The position numbers and the translations under genes were made by a program. A stretch of 64,000 nucleotides of DNA from JAZKDW01 sp040387375 (lineage in GTDB: Bacteria > Pseudomonadota > Gammaproteobacteria > Burkholderiales > Burkholderiaceae_D), in assembly GCA_040387375.1 (NCBI GenBank), contig JAZKDW010000041.1:124001-188000 (forward strand), given 5' to 3'. The notes under the pieces were generated by a model. It was not told where the DNA came from and made no database searches. It was given only the letters and a program-made list of their open reading frames with translations. Positions 51,221 through 58,826 of this stretch are shown piece after piece. The first letter of the stretch is position 1; every line of letters begins with the position of its first letter.

Positions 51221-51841
51221 ATGAATAAACGAAGCGCTCTTTTCGCGGCTCTTTCCCTCTGCCTGAGTTTGGCTAGCGCACAGCCTTTTCCGAACGCGAG
51301 TCCCGTCGACAAAATCGCGGTTTACCTCATCCCGTCGGAGGGCTTTCCAGAGGAACTATCCACATCGCTCGCGCGAACGCTGACGAAGGAGACGGGCTTA
51401 TGGGTCAAGTCTTCCCTGCGTATTCCGGCGACAGACATGTCGCCACTTCCCGGAACGAACCAGTACGCTCCGGAAGACTTCTTTGCCAAAGTGCTTCCGC
51501 GCGCCAAGGCGTTGCCGGAAACATCGCCGCGCACCTATTACGTCATACTCACGACGCGCGACATCAACTCGCGCAGTCAGAACTTCAGATTTCAATTCTC
51601 CTCCCACAGCCCGATGCTGAATGCCTCAGTCGTGTCTTTGGTCAGGCTTCTTGGGTACGCCGATGGAGTCGCGGTTCTCGATGCTGCGGCGGTAACCCGG
51701 CTGCACAAAATGACGAAGAGGGCCATCGGCGAAATGCGGCTCGGCTGGAAGCGTAGCGACGACCCGAAAGATCTGATGTATGCGCCGATCATGGGCATTG
51801 AAGATCTTGACCGCATCGGTCTCGAGCACACCCCGAAGTGA
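51221..51841 (+). CDS. Exported protein with archaemetzincin-like outline but no HExxH
   Basis: A 206-residue protein with signal peptide MNKRSALFAALSLCLSLASAQ. The middle reads YYVILTTRDINSRSQNFRFQF, then SVVSLVRLLG, which recalls the order seen in archaemetzincin-type (M54) metalloproteases. The C-terminal segment RLHKMTKRAIGEMRLGWKRS and DLMYAPIMGIEDLDRIG sits where these have HExxHxxGxxH and a Met turn, but the zinc-binding histidines are absent. It may be a non-enzymatic relative; the family link is tentative. It is 42 bases before the DUF3592 gene. Confidence 0.55.
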   Translation: MNKRSALFAALSLCLSLASAQPFPNASPVDKIAVYLIPSEGFPEELSTSLARTLTKETGLWVKSSLRIPATDMSPLPGTNQYAPEDFFAKVLPRAKALPETSPRTYYVILTTRDINSRSQNFRFQFSSHSPMLNASVVSLVRLLGYADGVAVLDAAAVTRLHKMTKRAIGEMRLGWKRSDDPKDLMYAPIMGIEDLDRIGLEHTPK

Positions 51842-51883
51842 GGGAAGCCCTCAGGCTGCGGATCTCTTCATCGAGGGCTGGCC

Positions 51884-52546
51884 ATGCATAAGATCTTCCG
51901 CAGGGGACGTCTATTGAAGTTCGTCTGCGGCGCGATCCTGGCCGCTGCGACCGTGGCAAATTTCTTTTTTGCCGGCGAGCTTATCTTCCGGGAAGCAGCG
52001 AACTTATGGTACGGACACGCCAGCAAAAACTGGGAGCGTACGACCGGAACCATTGAAGCCTCGCTCGTCCGCACCGAAAAGCACAGAGGGACGGTATACA
52101 TTCCGATCGTGAACTATCGCTATGCGGTCGATGGTCGCGTTTACCGTTCCAGTCGTATCGAAGCCACTGGCAACTTTGGTCCGCAGCGCGCCTATATGCT
52201 CGCACGCAGCTATCCGGAGGGTGCGGAGGTTACCGTGTTCCATGACCGTGAAAGCGGTCTGTCCGCCCTGGTGACCGGGGTGCGGATAGAAAGCTATGTC
52301 GGGCTTGTGGCAGGCTGTTTTTGGTTACTCATCGGAGGGCTCCTGGGGCTTGCGCTATATGAACTCTTCAAGACACCGGAAACTGAATTCGACGCTGAAT
52401 GGCGCCTAATTCGTCGGGACGGTTTTACGAAGGTGCGCGACATGAGCCCCGTGGAGCGCGAACGGCGCATACGGTTTGAATTGGGTGTAGAAAAGGAGAT
52501 TGCCGAGCGAAAGAGCGAGATGGCGAGGAGAAAGGCTGTTAAATGA
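51884..52546 (+). CDS. DUF3592 membrane protein
   Basis: A 220-residue protein with an N-terminal membrane helix (FVCGAILAAATVANFFFAG), an extracytoplasmic DUF3592 domain (WERTTGTIEASLVRTE, YIPIVNYRYAVDGRVYRSS, YPEGAEVTVFHDRES) and a second helix (GLVAGCFWLLIGGLLGLALY), then a charged cytoplasmic tail. DUF3592 proteins are of unknown function and often found in accessory regions. It is the last gene before the right island end. The ribosome site is weak (GAGGG). Confidence 0.75.
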   Translation: MHKIFRRGRLLKFVCGAILAAATVANFFFAGELIFREAANLWYGHASKNWERTTGTIEASLVRTEKHRGTVYIPIVNYRYAVDGRVYRSSRIEATGNFGPQRAYMLARSYPEGAEVTVFHDRESGLSALVTGVRIESYVGLVAGCFWLLIGGLLGLALYELFKTPETEFDAEWRLIRRDGFTKVRDMSPVERERRIRFELGVEKEIAERKSEMARRKAVK

Positions 52547-52674
52547 GCCACCCCCAAAGTTACTGCGCACAATAGGCACCGCCTGACGCCTGAGCAATGT
52601 CAACGTCCGTATGCAGCGAAAGCCGTCAGCTAGCCTTGTTCGTCTAGTGGATCTAATCAAATCGACGATAATTT

Positions 52675-52695
52675 ACGGTATAGATGACGGTATAA
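52675..52695 (+). promoter_or_regulatory. ACGGTATA direct repeats at the right island end
   Basis: ACGGTATA occurs at 52675-52682 and 52687-52694, 12 bp apart, 52 bp before the second ribE end. The GACGGTAT form also occurs near the left end (42465). Together they look like arm-type integrase sites. Confidence 0.5.
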
Positions 52696-52746
52696 GTTCA
52701 GATGCTAAAAATTTCTTTAATAAAATCAATTAGTGGAAAAATTCTA

Positions 52747-52794
52747 GACTTGATTGCGCGTTACGTGGAGCGGATGCTGTCGTTGTCCAGATAA
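52747..52794 (+). repeat. Displaced original ribE 3' end (right attachment-like copy)
   Basis: The frame reads DLIARYVERMLSLSR and a stop, the expected end of a riboflavin synthase, but with no gene in front of it. It corresponds to 42331-42384. The next conserved operon gene, ribBA, follows 1.0 kb later, so this is probably the ancestral ribE end cut off by the insertion. Confidence 0.78.
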
Positions 52795-52810
52795 TTTCGC
52801 AAACGCGAGC

Positions 52811-53275
52811 TTAAGGGCTTTCGCTCGCAGCTAAAAGAGCATGGATCGAAGAGGGCACTTCCCCCCGCATGAGCATTCGTTGGAACACCTCATATACATC
52901 AGTTTTGGAGCCTGCTTTGCGCAAGGTATCTTCGTCGTTGAACCAGACGTAAACAATGAGCTGAACCGGGCTTGTGGCAAAGCGGAAGAAGAGGTGGTAA
53001 CGGTCGGGCATGCCCTTCTTGACGCGCCGCCAGTAGGCGTATTCCTTGCCCAGCGTCTTGCCTAATCGGAAATCGGGGTGATCGGGTTTGGCCGGTACAA
53101 GCTGCGTGATGCATTTGTACACTGAGGCCAACAACCGGGTTTTGGGGTGCGACTTGTATTCGTTCGGGTTTTGTTCAGCGAGATTGATGACGGCTTGCTC
53201 AAGTTCGTCCAGCGCTGCCTTGAACAGTTTGAAGTAGAAAAGCTGCCATGTAGCTGTAGGCATGTTTGACGGCAC
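52811..53275 (-). CDS. yhaV: YhaV-family ribonuclease toxin
   Basis: A 154-residue type II toxin of the YhaV family (RelE-like ribonuclease). It has WQLFYFKLFKAALDELEQAV, LGKEYAYWRRVKKGMPDRYHLFFRF and YVWFNDEDTLRKAGSKTDVYEVFQRML, all closely following the family pattern. YhaV cleaves mRNA on the ribosome and is held inactive by PrlF. The GTG at 53275 matches the family N-terminal length; an ATG at 53263 is also possible. It lies 12 bases after prlF, the standard antitoxin-first order. Confidence 0.92.
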   Translation of the reverse strand: MPSNMPTATWQLFYFKLFKAALDELEQAVINLAEQNPNEYKSHPKTRLLASVYKCITQLVPAKPDHPDFRLGKTLGKEYAYWRRVKKGMPDRYHLFFRFATSPVQLIVYVWFNDEDTLRKAGSKTDVYEVFQRMLMRGEVPSSIHALLAASESP

Positions 53276-53287
53276 AGTGCATCCGCC

Positions 53288-53650
53288 TCAGTGCTTCGAG
53301 TCGTCGGTACTGACTCCTTCGACCAGTTTGCCGATACGGGCAAGCTGGTCGCGATCTGCCGGCTCGATCAAATCGGGATGGTCTGCCATCTGCTTTTCGA
53401 GGAATTGCAGGAACCCGAGCATGACCGGATCGCCGTCTTCATCCTCGCGGGGACGTCGAACGGTGCCTTTTGCGGACAGCAGAACTTGACCATCCGCCAG
53501 CACCGTAGCCCGCACGTCGCCGTTGAATTCGGGATGCGCCTTGAAGAAAGCAGCGTCGAGCCGGATACCTTTGGAGTTGCCCACAGGCGTCACCTTGCCG
53601 TTGTATTGCTCCGAATTTGAACGAGTAGGGGATGCCATCACGGTTTCCAT
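53288..53650 (-). CDS. prlF: PrlF (SohA) antitoxin
   Basis: A 120-residue antitoxin with an AbrB/SpoVT-like N-terminal DNA-binding fold (NGKVTPVGNSKGIRLDAAFF) and an acidic C-terminal region (REDEDGDPVMLGFLQFLEKQM, DLIEPADRDQLARI) that binds the toxin. It should repress its own promoter, which overlaps a short palindrome at 53670-53680. The ATG at 53650 or the one at 53638 may be used. Paired with yhaV. Confidence 0.9.
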   Translation of the reverse strand: METVMASPTRSNSEQYNGKVTPVGNSKGIRLDAAFFKAHPEFNGDVRATVLADGQVLLSAKGTVRRPREDEDGDPVMLGFLQFLEKQMADHPDLIEPADRDQLARIGKLVEGVSTDDSKH

Positions 53651-53657
53651 TATGTGG

Positions 53658-53702
53658 TTACGTAAGTGAGTACATTGTACGAGCCTTGTTGGCGACCGTC
53701 CA
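53658..53702 (-). promoter_or_regulatory. Promoter and probable operator of prlF-yhaV
   Basis: On the minus strand TGGACG (53702-53697) and TACAAT (53679-53674) with a 17-bp spacer form a promoter 24 bases before prlF. The -10 box is embedded in the palindrome GTACATTGTAC (53670-53680), and TTACGTAA (53658-53665) follows; either suits autorepression by PrlF. Confidence 0.6.
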
Positions 53703-53740
53703 TACTTGCTGTCGCGGATTTACGGTGGACTTGGCCAGGG

Positions 53741-53776
53741 CTCCATCCATCCCCCAATTTATTCCGGGTGGGTACT
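53741..53776 (-). repeat. Dispersed 36-bp repeat, copy C
   Basis: The reverse complement, beginning AGTACCCACCCGGAATAAAT, matches 12434-12469 at about 29 of 36 bases; the core 53752-53768 is identical to the reverse complement of 12511-12527. It lies directly upstream of ribBA and may overlap its promoter. Confidence 0.6.
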
Positions 53777-53814
53777 AAATCCATTAAAATAGCGGACTAT
53801 CCAGGATTCCATTC

Positions 53815-54924
53815 ATGACTATTTCAACAACTCAAGAGATTATTAGCGAATTACGCGCCGGCCGCATGGTCATCCTCGTCGATGAGGAAGATCGCGAAAA
53901 CGAAGGCGACCTGGTGCTTGCCGCCGAATTCGTCACGCCGGAAGCCATTAATTTCATGGCTAAATTCGGGCGTGGTCTGGTCTGCCTGACCTTGAACGAA
54001 GAACGTTGCGAACAGTTGAACCTGTCGATGATGACCTCGCGCAATGGCACGTCGTACGGCACCAATTTCACGGTATCGATTGAGGCGGCGGAGGGTGTTA
54101 CCACAGGCATTTCGGCCGGCGACCGCGCCAAGACGATTCAGGCCGCAGTCGCCAGGAACGCCAAACCCTCGGATATCGTCCAGCCAGGGCATATTTTTCC
54201 GCTCAAGGCGCAAAAAGGCGGTGTGCTGATGCGTGCCGGGCATACCGAAGCCGGTTGTGATTTTGCTGAGCTTGCCGGCCTGACGCCCGCCGCTGTCATC
54301 TGTGAAATCATGAATGATGACGGCACCATGGCGCGTTTGCCCGATCTGATCGAATTCGGCCGCGAGCATGGTCTTAAAATCGGCACGATTGCCGATCTGA
54401 TCCACTATCGCAGCCAGAACGAAAGCATCGTCGAACGCATCGCTGAACGTACCATGAATACGATTCACGGCCCATTCAGGGCGATCGCCTATCGCGACAA
54501 GCCGAGCGGCGGCGCGCATCTGGCGCTGGTGCATGGCGACCTGCAGCCGGAGATTGAAGTGCTGGTGCGGGTGCATCAGCCGGTATCGATTCTCGATCTG
54601 CTCGAAACGCAAGCCACTACCCACTCCTGGAATATGGCTTCCGCCATGGCCGCCATCAAGGCGGCGGAGCGTGGTGTCATGGTATTGCTGAACTGTGAAG
54701 AGTCGGCTGAACAGATGTTTGCACAATTCGAAGCGCTGAACTCGTCGACCGTCCGCCCTGTGCCGCGGGCGCGCATGGACTTGCGCACCTATGGTATCGG
54801 CGCGCAGATTTTGAAAGACCTGGGTGTCGGTAAAATGAAGCTCCTCGCCAGTCCGCGGAAAATGCCATCGATGACAGGTTTTGACCTCGAAGTTGTTGGT
54901 TATCAGGCGACGCCGAATAGTTAA
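53815..54924 (+). CDS. ribBA: RibB with degenerate RibA domain (RibBX-type)
   Basis: A 369-residue protein. The N-terminal 3,4-dihydroxy-2-butanone-4-phosphate synthase domain is intact (VDEEDRENEGDLVLAAE; GHIFPLKAQKGGVLMRAGHTEA). The C-terminal GTP cyclohydrolase II domain has the RibA fold start but lacks the zinc cysteines: where RibA has a Cys-rich segment after VRVH, this protein reads VRVHQPVSILDLLETQATT. So it should supply only RibB activity, with GTP cyclohydrolase II encoded elsewhere, as known for RibBX proteins. AGGA lies before the ATG. It was probably next to ribE before the island. Confidence 0.93.
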   Translation: MTISTTQEIISELRAGRMVILVDEEDRENEGDLVLAAEFVTPEAINFMAKFGRGLVCLTLNEERCEQLNLSMMTSRNGTSYGTNFTVSIEAAEGVTTGISAGDRAKTIQAAVARNAKPSDIVQPGHIFPLKAQKGGVLMRAGHTEAGCDFAELAGLTPAAVICEIMNDDGTMARLPDLIEFGREHGLKIGTIADLIHYRSQNESIVERIAERTMNTIHGPFRAIAYRDKPSGGAHLALVHGDLQPEIEVLVRVHQPVSILDLLETQATTHSWNMASAMAAIKAAERGVMVLLNCEESAEQMFAQFEALNSSTVRPVPRARMDLRTYGIGAQILKDLGVGKMKLLASPRKMPSMTGFDLEVVGYQATPNS

Positions 54925-55042
54925 TTAATTGCGCATTTTTGTGAGCTGTGAAATTGTCTGAATTTCGTTGTCTTGCATTGTTCAATCGTTTTTCTTCAAT
55001 GAATAAGCAAAAGTCACGCGCCCAGGCGCAGTAAGGAAAACC

Positions 55043-55528
55043 ATGACGGTAGGAATGTACGAAAAAAATCTGGAAGGGCAAGGTTTGCGCATCGGTATCG
55101 CCCAGGCGCGTTTTAATGCCGATGTTTGCCATGGCCTGGTGTCGGCGTGTCTCGCTGAACTCAAGCATTTGGGTGTGGCAGACGAAGATGTGCTGCATGT
55201 AACGGTGCCGGGCGCACTGGAAATTCCGCTGGCTTTGCAAAAAATGGCGGAAACCCAGCAATTCGATGCGCTGATCGCCATCGGCGCGGTAATTCGCGGA
55301 GAGACGTATCACTTCGAACTGGTGTCGAATGAATCGGGCGCCGGCATCACCCGCGTCGGACTGGACTTCGGTATTCCGATTGCCAATGCGGTGCTGACCA
55401 CCGACACTGATGAACAGGCGGAAGTGCGCATGGCCGAAAAAGGCGCGGATGCTGCGCGAGTCGCGGTCGAAATGGCAAATCTGTCGATCGCGCTGGAAGA
55501 ACTTGCGCAAGCCGCCGACGAAGAGTAA
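55043..55528 (+). CDS. ribH: 6,7-dimethyl-8-ribityllumazine synthase
   Basis: A 161-residue lumazine synthase. It has RIGIAQARFNADVCHGLV, VPGALEIPLALQKMA and GAVIRGETYHFELVSNESGAGI, containing the phosphate- and substrate-binding residues. It joins the RibD product with the RibB product to make lumazine for RibE. Located between ribBA and nusB, the usual order. Length is typical. Confidence 0.97.
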   Translation: MTVGMYEKNLEGQGLRIGIAQARFNADVCHGLVSACLAELKHLGVADEDVLHVTVPGALEIPLALQKMAETQQFDALIAIGAVIRGETYHFELVSNESGAGITRVGLDFGIPIANAVLTTDTDEQAEVRMAEKGADAARVAVEMANLSIALEELAQAADEE

Positions 55529-55623
55529 TGGATATGGGGCTGACTATTTTTCAGCCCTGTCCAGCACGTAAATCATTCATGTTTTTTTGATGGTCCGGAT
55601 GTTTCGGGCCAAAGTTGTGAGCC

Positions 55624-56094
55624 ATGACCCAAAAATCTCTGCACGCCAACCCAAGCAAGAGCCGCACGCCGCGCCACCGCGCACGTGAATTTGCGCTGCA
55701 AGGCCTCTATCAATGGTTGCTGAATAACGAGGATGCGGGTGCGATTGAAGCGCATATCCGCGAAGCCCACGGCTTCGACAAGGCGGACGCAGCCCATTTT
55801 GATGCACTGCTGTATGGCAGCATCAAGGAAGTTGCCGACTTGCGGTCGAGCCTGACGCCGCTGGTCGACCGTCCGCTTGCACAGTTGTCGCCGGTTGAAC
55901 ATGCGGCGCTGCTGATCGGCGCCTATGAGCTTAAAAATCACATCGAAATTCCGTACAAGGTTGTCATCAACGAGGCGGTCGAGCTGACCAAATCATTCGG
56001 CGGCATCGATGGACACAAATATGTCAACGGCGTACTCGATAAACTCGCCGCCAGGTTGCGCAGCGTGGAAATTGCTGCCGCACGAGGTGCTTGA
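55624..56094 (+). CDS. nusB: Transcription antitermination factor NusB
   Basis: A 156-residue all-helical RNA-binding protein: RHRAREFALQGLYQWLLN near the start, then LLIGAYELKNHIEIPYKVVINEAVELTKSFGG and a C-terminal YVNGVLDKLAARL. With NusE it binds boxA in rRNA leaders. It follows ribH as in most betaproteobacteria. Confidence 0.96.
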   Translation: MTQKSLHANPSKSRTPRHRAREFALQGLYQWLLNNEDAGAIEAHIREAHGFDKADAAHFDALLYGSIKEVADLRSSLTPLVDRPLAQLSPVEHAALLIGAYELKNHIEIPYKVVINEAVELTKSFGGIDGHKYVNGVLDKLAARLRSVEIAAARGA

Positions 56095-56127
56095 GTTCCC
56101 GTTCGGGACTTCTAAATACTCCATTCA

Positions 56128-57306
56128 ATGACTTTCAAGCATCTGGCATCCCGCCTCGATCACATCGCGCCGTTCCATGTAATGGAGCTGGCGAAAATGG
56201 CCGCTCAACTGGAACAGCAGGGCCGCCACATCATCCATATGGGCATCGGCGAGCCTGACTTCAGCGCCGCCGCGCCGGTGATCGAAGCGGCAAGCCGCGC
56301 CATGGCAGAGGGCCGGCTGCAATATACGTCGGCAACCGGACTGCCGGCGCTGCGGGAAGCGATTGCAGACCACTATCGTCAGGTATATGGACTGACGATT
56401 GCTCCCTCGCGCATCATCATCACCGCTGGCGCGTCGGCGGCATTGCTGCTGGCCTGCGCAGCCCTGGTTGACAAGGGGGCGGAAGTGCTGATGCCAGACC
56501 CATCCTATCCCTGCAATCGGCACTTTGTTGCTGCCTTCGATGGCCAGCCCAGGATGATTGCGAGCGGGCCGGAGCACCGTTTCCAGTTATCGGACGAGAT
56601 GGTGCGCGCGCACTGGAGTTCCGCCACGCGCGGTGTGCTGCTGGCATCGCCCTCCAATCCGACCGGCACTTCGATTGCCGCCGATGAGCTGCGCAAGATT
56701 GTGGCGACGGTCAGGGAAAACGACGGCTTCACCATCGTCGATGAGATTTATCAGGGCCTGACCTACGATGCGCCGCCGTTTTCCGCGCTGTCGCTGGGTG
56801 ACGATGTGATTGTCATTAATAGCTTTTCCAAGTATTTCAACATGACTGGCTGGCGTCTCGGCTGGCTGGTCGTGCCGGAAACCCTGGTGCCGCAGATCGA
56901 AAAGCTCGCGCAGAATCTGTTCATTTGCCCATCGAGCATTGCCCAGCACGCAGGCATCGCCTGTTTTGCGCCCGAGTCGATTGCCATTTACGAGGAACGC
57001 AAGGCGGAATTCCGGCGCCGCCGCGATTACATCGTGCCGGCGCTGCGCGAGCTCGGTTTTACGGTGCCGGTGACGCCGGATGGCGCATTTTATGTATATG
57101 CCGACTGCAGTGCCTTCACCGCGGATGCGGATCAGCTGACGATCGACATACTGAACCAGGCTGGGGTCGTGATCGTTCCCGGACTCGATTTCGGCCCGTC
57201 CACCGCCCATCAGTATGTGCGGATATCGTACGCGACATCGATGGCGAATCTGCAGGAAGCGGTAGAGCGCCTGAGGAAATTCTTCGCCGTTCGCGCAGTG
57301 ACCTGA
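56128..57306 (+). CDS. PLP-dependent aminotransferase, class I/II
   Basis: A 392-residue fold-type I aminotransferase. The PLP lysine lies in INSFSKYFNMTGWRLGW (about residue 234), with NPTGTSI and the conserved Arg near the C-terminus in HQYVRISYATS. It is cytosolic. It follows nusB by 33 bases and is often found in this place in Burkholderiales. The amino donor/acceptor pair cannot be told from sequence; aspartate, alanine or aromatic substrates are all possible. Confidence 0.92.
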   Translation: MTFKHLASRLDHIAPFHVMELAKMAAQLEQQGRHIIHMGIGEPDFSAAAPVIEAASRAMAEGRLQYTSATGLPALREAIADHYRQVYGLTIAPSRIIITAGASAALLLACAALVDKGAEVLMPDPSYPCNRHFVAAFDGQPRMIASGPEHRFQLSDEMVRAHWSSATRGVLLASPSNPTGTSIAADELRKIVATVRENDGFTIVDEIYQGLTYDAPPFSALSLGDDVIVINSFSKYFNMTGWRLGWLVVPETLVPQIEKLAQNLFICPSSIAQHAGIACFAPESIAIYEERKAEFRRRRDYIVPALRELGFTVPVTPDGAFYVYADCSAFTADADQLTIDILNQAGVVIVPGLDFGPSTAHQYVRISYATSMANLQEAVERLRKFFAVRAVT

Positions 57307-57331
57307 CGAGCAGGCACGGTAGCGGGAATAA

Positions 57332-57355
57332 AAAAGGAGCCGCAAGGCTCCTTTT
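57332..57355. terminator. Bidirectional hairpin terminator
   Basis: Stem AAAAGGAGCC (57332-57341) and GGCTCCTTTT (57346-57355) with a GCAA loop. It has A-run on one side and T-run on the other, so it serves both the aminotransferase operon and the converging transglycosylase gene. Confidence 0.88.
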
Positions 57356-57385
57356 CAGTTCACGGATGCAGCACAGGTTCCAGAT

Positions 57386-58357
57386 TCAGCTGGCCAGGCC
57401 ATCCGGTCCGGTGGTTGGAGACGCCACCGCTTCGAGCAGCGGCTCGGTTTTAGTTTCAATCATGCGTGGCGGGGCTTTCCTGGTGGCGCGTGCAAGCGAG
57501 GTCGTTGGAACAGTTTTACCTGTCGCGACTTCCTTCAGGCGCCGATATTCCGCCAGCACCTTGGAGCCGTAGCCTGAATCGGTCTCGAAAGCGGCCGCGC
57601 CTACATACATTTTCAGCCCTGCTTCGACCGAGCCGCCGCGTTTCACATAATCTTTCAGGATCAGTGAGCCTACCTTGATATTGGCGACCGGATTTAATGC
57701 TGCCTTGACGCCGCCCAGCTTTTTAAACTTCTCATGATGTATTTTTGACATGACTTGCATTAATCCCTGCGCGCCGACCGGGCTTTCGGCAAAAGGATTC
57801 AAGCCGGATTCGATCGCCATGACGGCAAGGATCAGTAGTGGATCAAGCTTGATTTCGTTCGCGCTGGCATAGGCTGCCGACACCAGCATGTTGGTTGCAT
57901 CGCCAGCAACGCGATAACGCTTGGCAAGCCAGGTCGTGACGCGCATTTGCTGGGGGTCCGACACTGCAGCCTTGCTGTCTGTCTCGATATTCAAATGCTT
58001 GTGGAGGGCTGGAGCGAATGCTGGAGCGGACGCCTTGGGTTCATGCATGCTCACCTGCGTCAGCGGCGCTGTCGATGGTGTTATCACATTGTCGGCAACG
58101 GCAGGCGCCACCGGAACCGATTCCTGCGCCACGGCTTCGGAAAATGGAGAGAGTGCCTTGACGTGATCCGTCAACTCGGGTTTAACGAATAAAACCGCCA
58201 ATGCGGCGATAGCGGCTATCCCGGAAATGAGCAGGGTGTGATGTGCAGTAGTTCTGAAACCATTTACGGTGTCAGCGGCGATAGTCGCCCAAACACTTGA
58301 CTGACTGACAACCTGTCGTCTAGTGACGATCAGCCGCCGTGAAAATCGATTCAACAT
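57386..58357 (-). CDS. Lytic transglycosylase, SLT domain
   Basis: A 323-residue protein with an N-terminal membrane helix (TLLISGIAAIAALAVLFV) and a C-terminal soluble lytic transglycosylase domain (about 165-290). The catalytic Glu is in LAVMAIESGLNPFAESPVGAQGLMQVM. It cleaves peptidoglycan between MurNAc and GlcNAc to make 1,6-anhydro ends. The middle is Pro/Ala-rich linker. AGGAG precedes the ATG. Single gene, ending at the shared terminator. Confidence 0.92.
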   Translation of the reverse strand: MLNRFSRRLIVTRRQVVSQSSVWATIAADTVNGFRTTAHHTLLISGIAAIAALAVLFVKPELTDHVKALSPFSEAVAQESVPVAPAVADNVITPSTAPLTQVSMHEPKASAPAFAPALHKHLNIETDSKAAVSDPQQMRVTTWLAKRYRVAGDATNMLVSAAYASANEIKLDPLLILAVMAIESGLNPFAESPVGAQGLMQVMSKIHHEKFKKLGGVKAALNPVANIKVGSLILKDYVKRGGSVEAGLKMYVGAAAFETDSGYGSKVLAEYRRLKEVATGKTVPTTSLARATRKAPPRMIETKTEPLLEAVASPTTGPDGLAS

Positions 58358-58826
58358 TGTTTCTCCTGAACTTATCGCAGCACATGCAAGAACCCAATAC
58401 AGGCTATTCTTCTAGATGCTTGACATACCGCGAACCAGAAATATCGTCTGTCGTCGCATGGCGCGGTCGGCAGACGCCGGAGTTGTTTTTACTGTCCGTG
58501 CACTATGTGGCCGGCAGAGTTGAACAACTTTTTCGGGGTAAGGCTGACGCCTTATGAAAACAATCCTTAAAATGTCATGTGGAGCCCCGGCCCCCGTGTA
58601 CTGATTTGGTGTGCTACTGGTGCAGCTTTGGATTCCAAAGGCCAGCGTCCTCATCAAGTTGCGCGAATTGTAGGAGGCCGTTTATATCAAGTCAATACTA
58701 TAGAAATTAATTGTCATTACTTTTAAGTATGAAGAAACACGGTGCGGCGCAACAAAACCGAATTAAATCAGTTACTTGGAATCGTTATTCAACGAATGGT
58801 TCCATCAATTAAAAGTATTAAAAAAT
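58358..58826. other. Divergent intergenic region upstream of ubiD
   Basis: Region between the divergent lytic transglycosylase and ubiD genes. No plausible gene in 469 bp. The part from 58670 to 58826 is AT-rich and should carry the ubiD promoter, with several A/T boxes (for example TACTATAG near 58696) but no clear -35. The left end carries the start signals of the transglycosylase gene. Confidence 0.4.
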
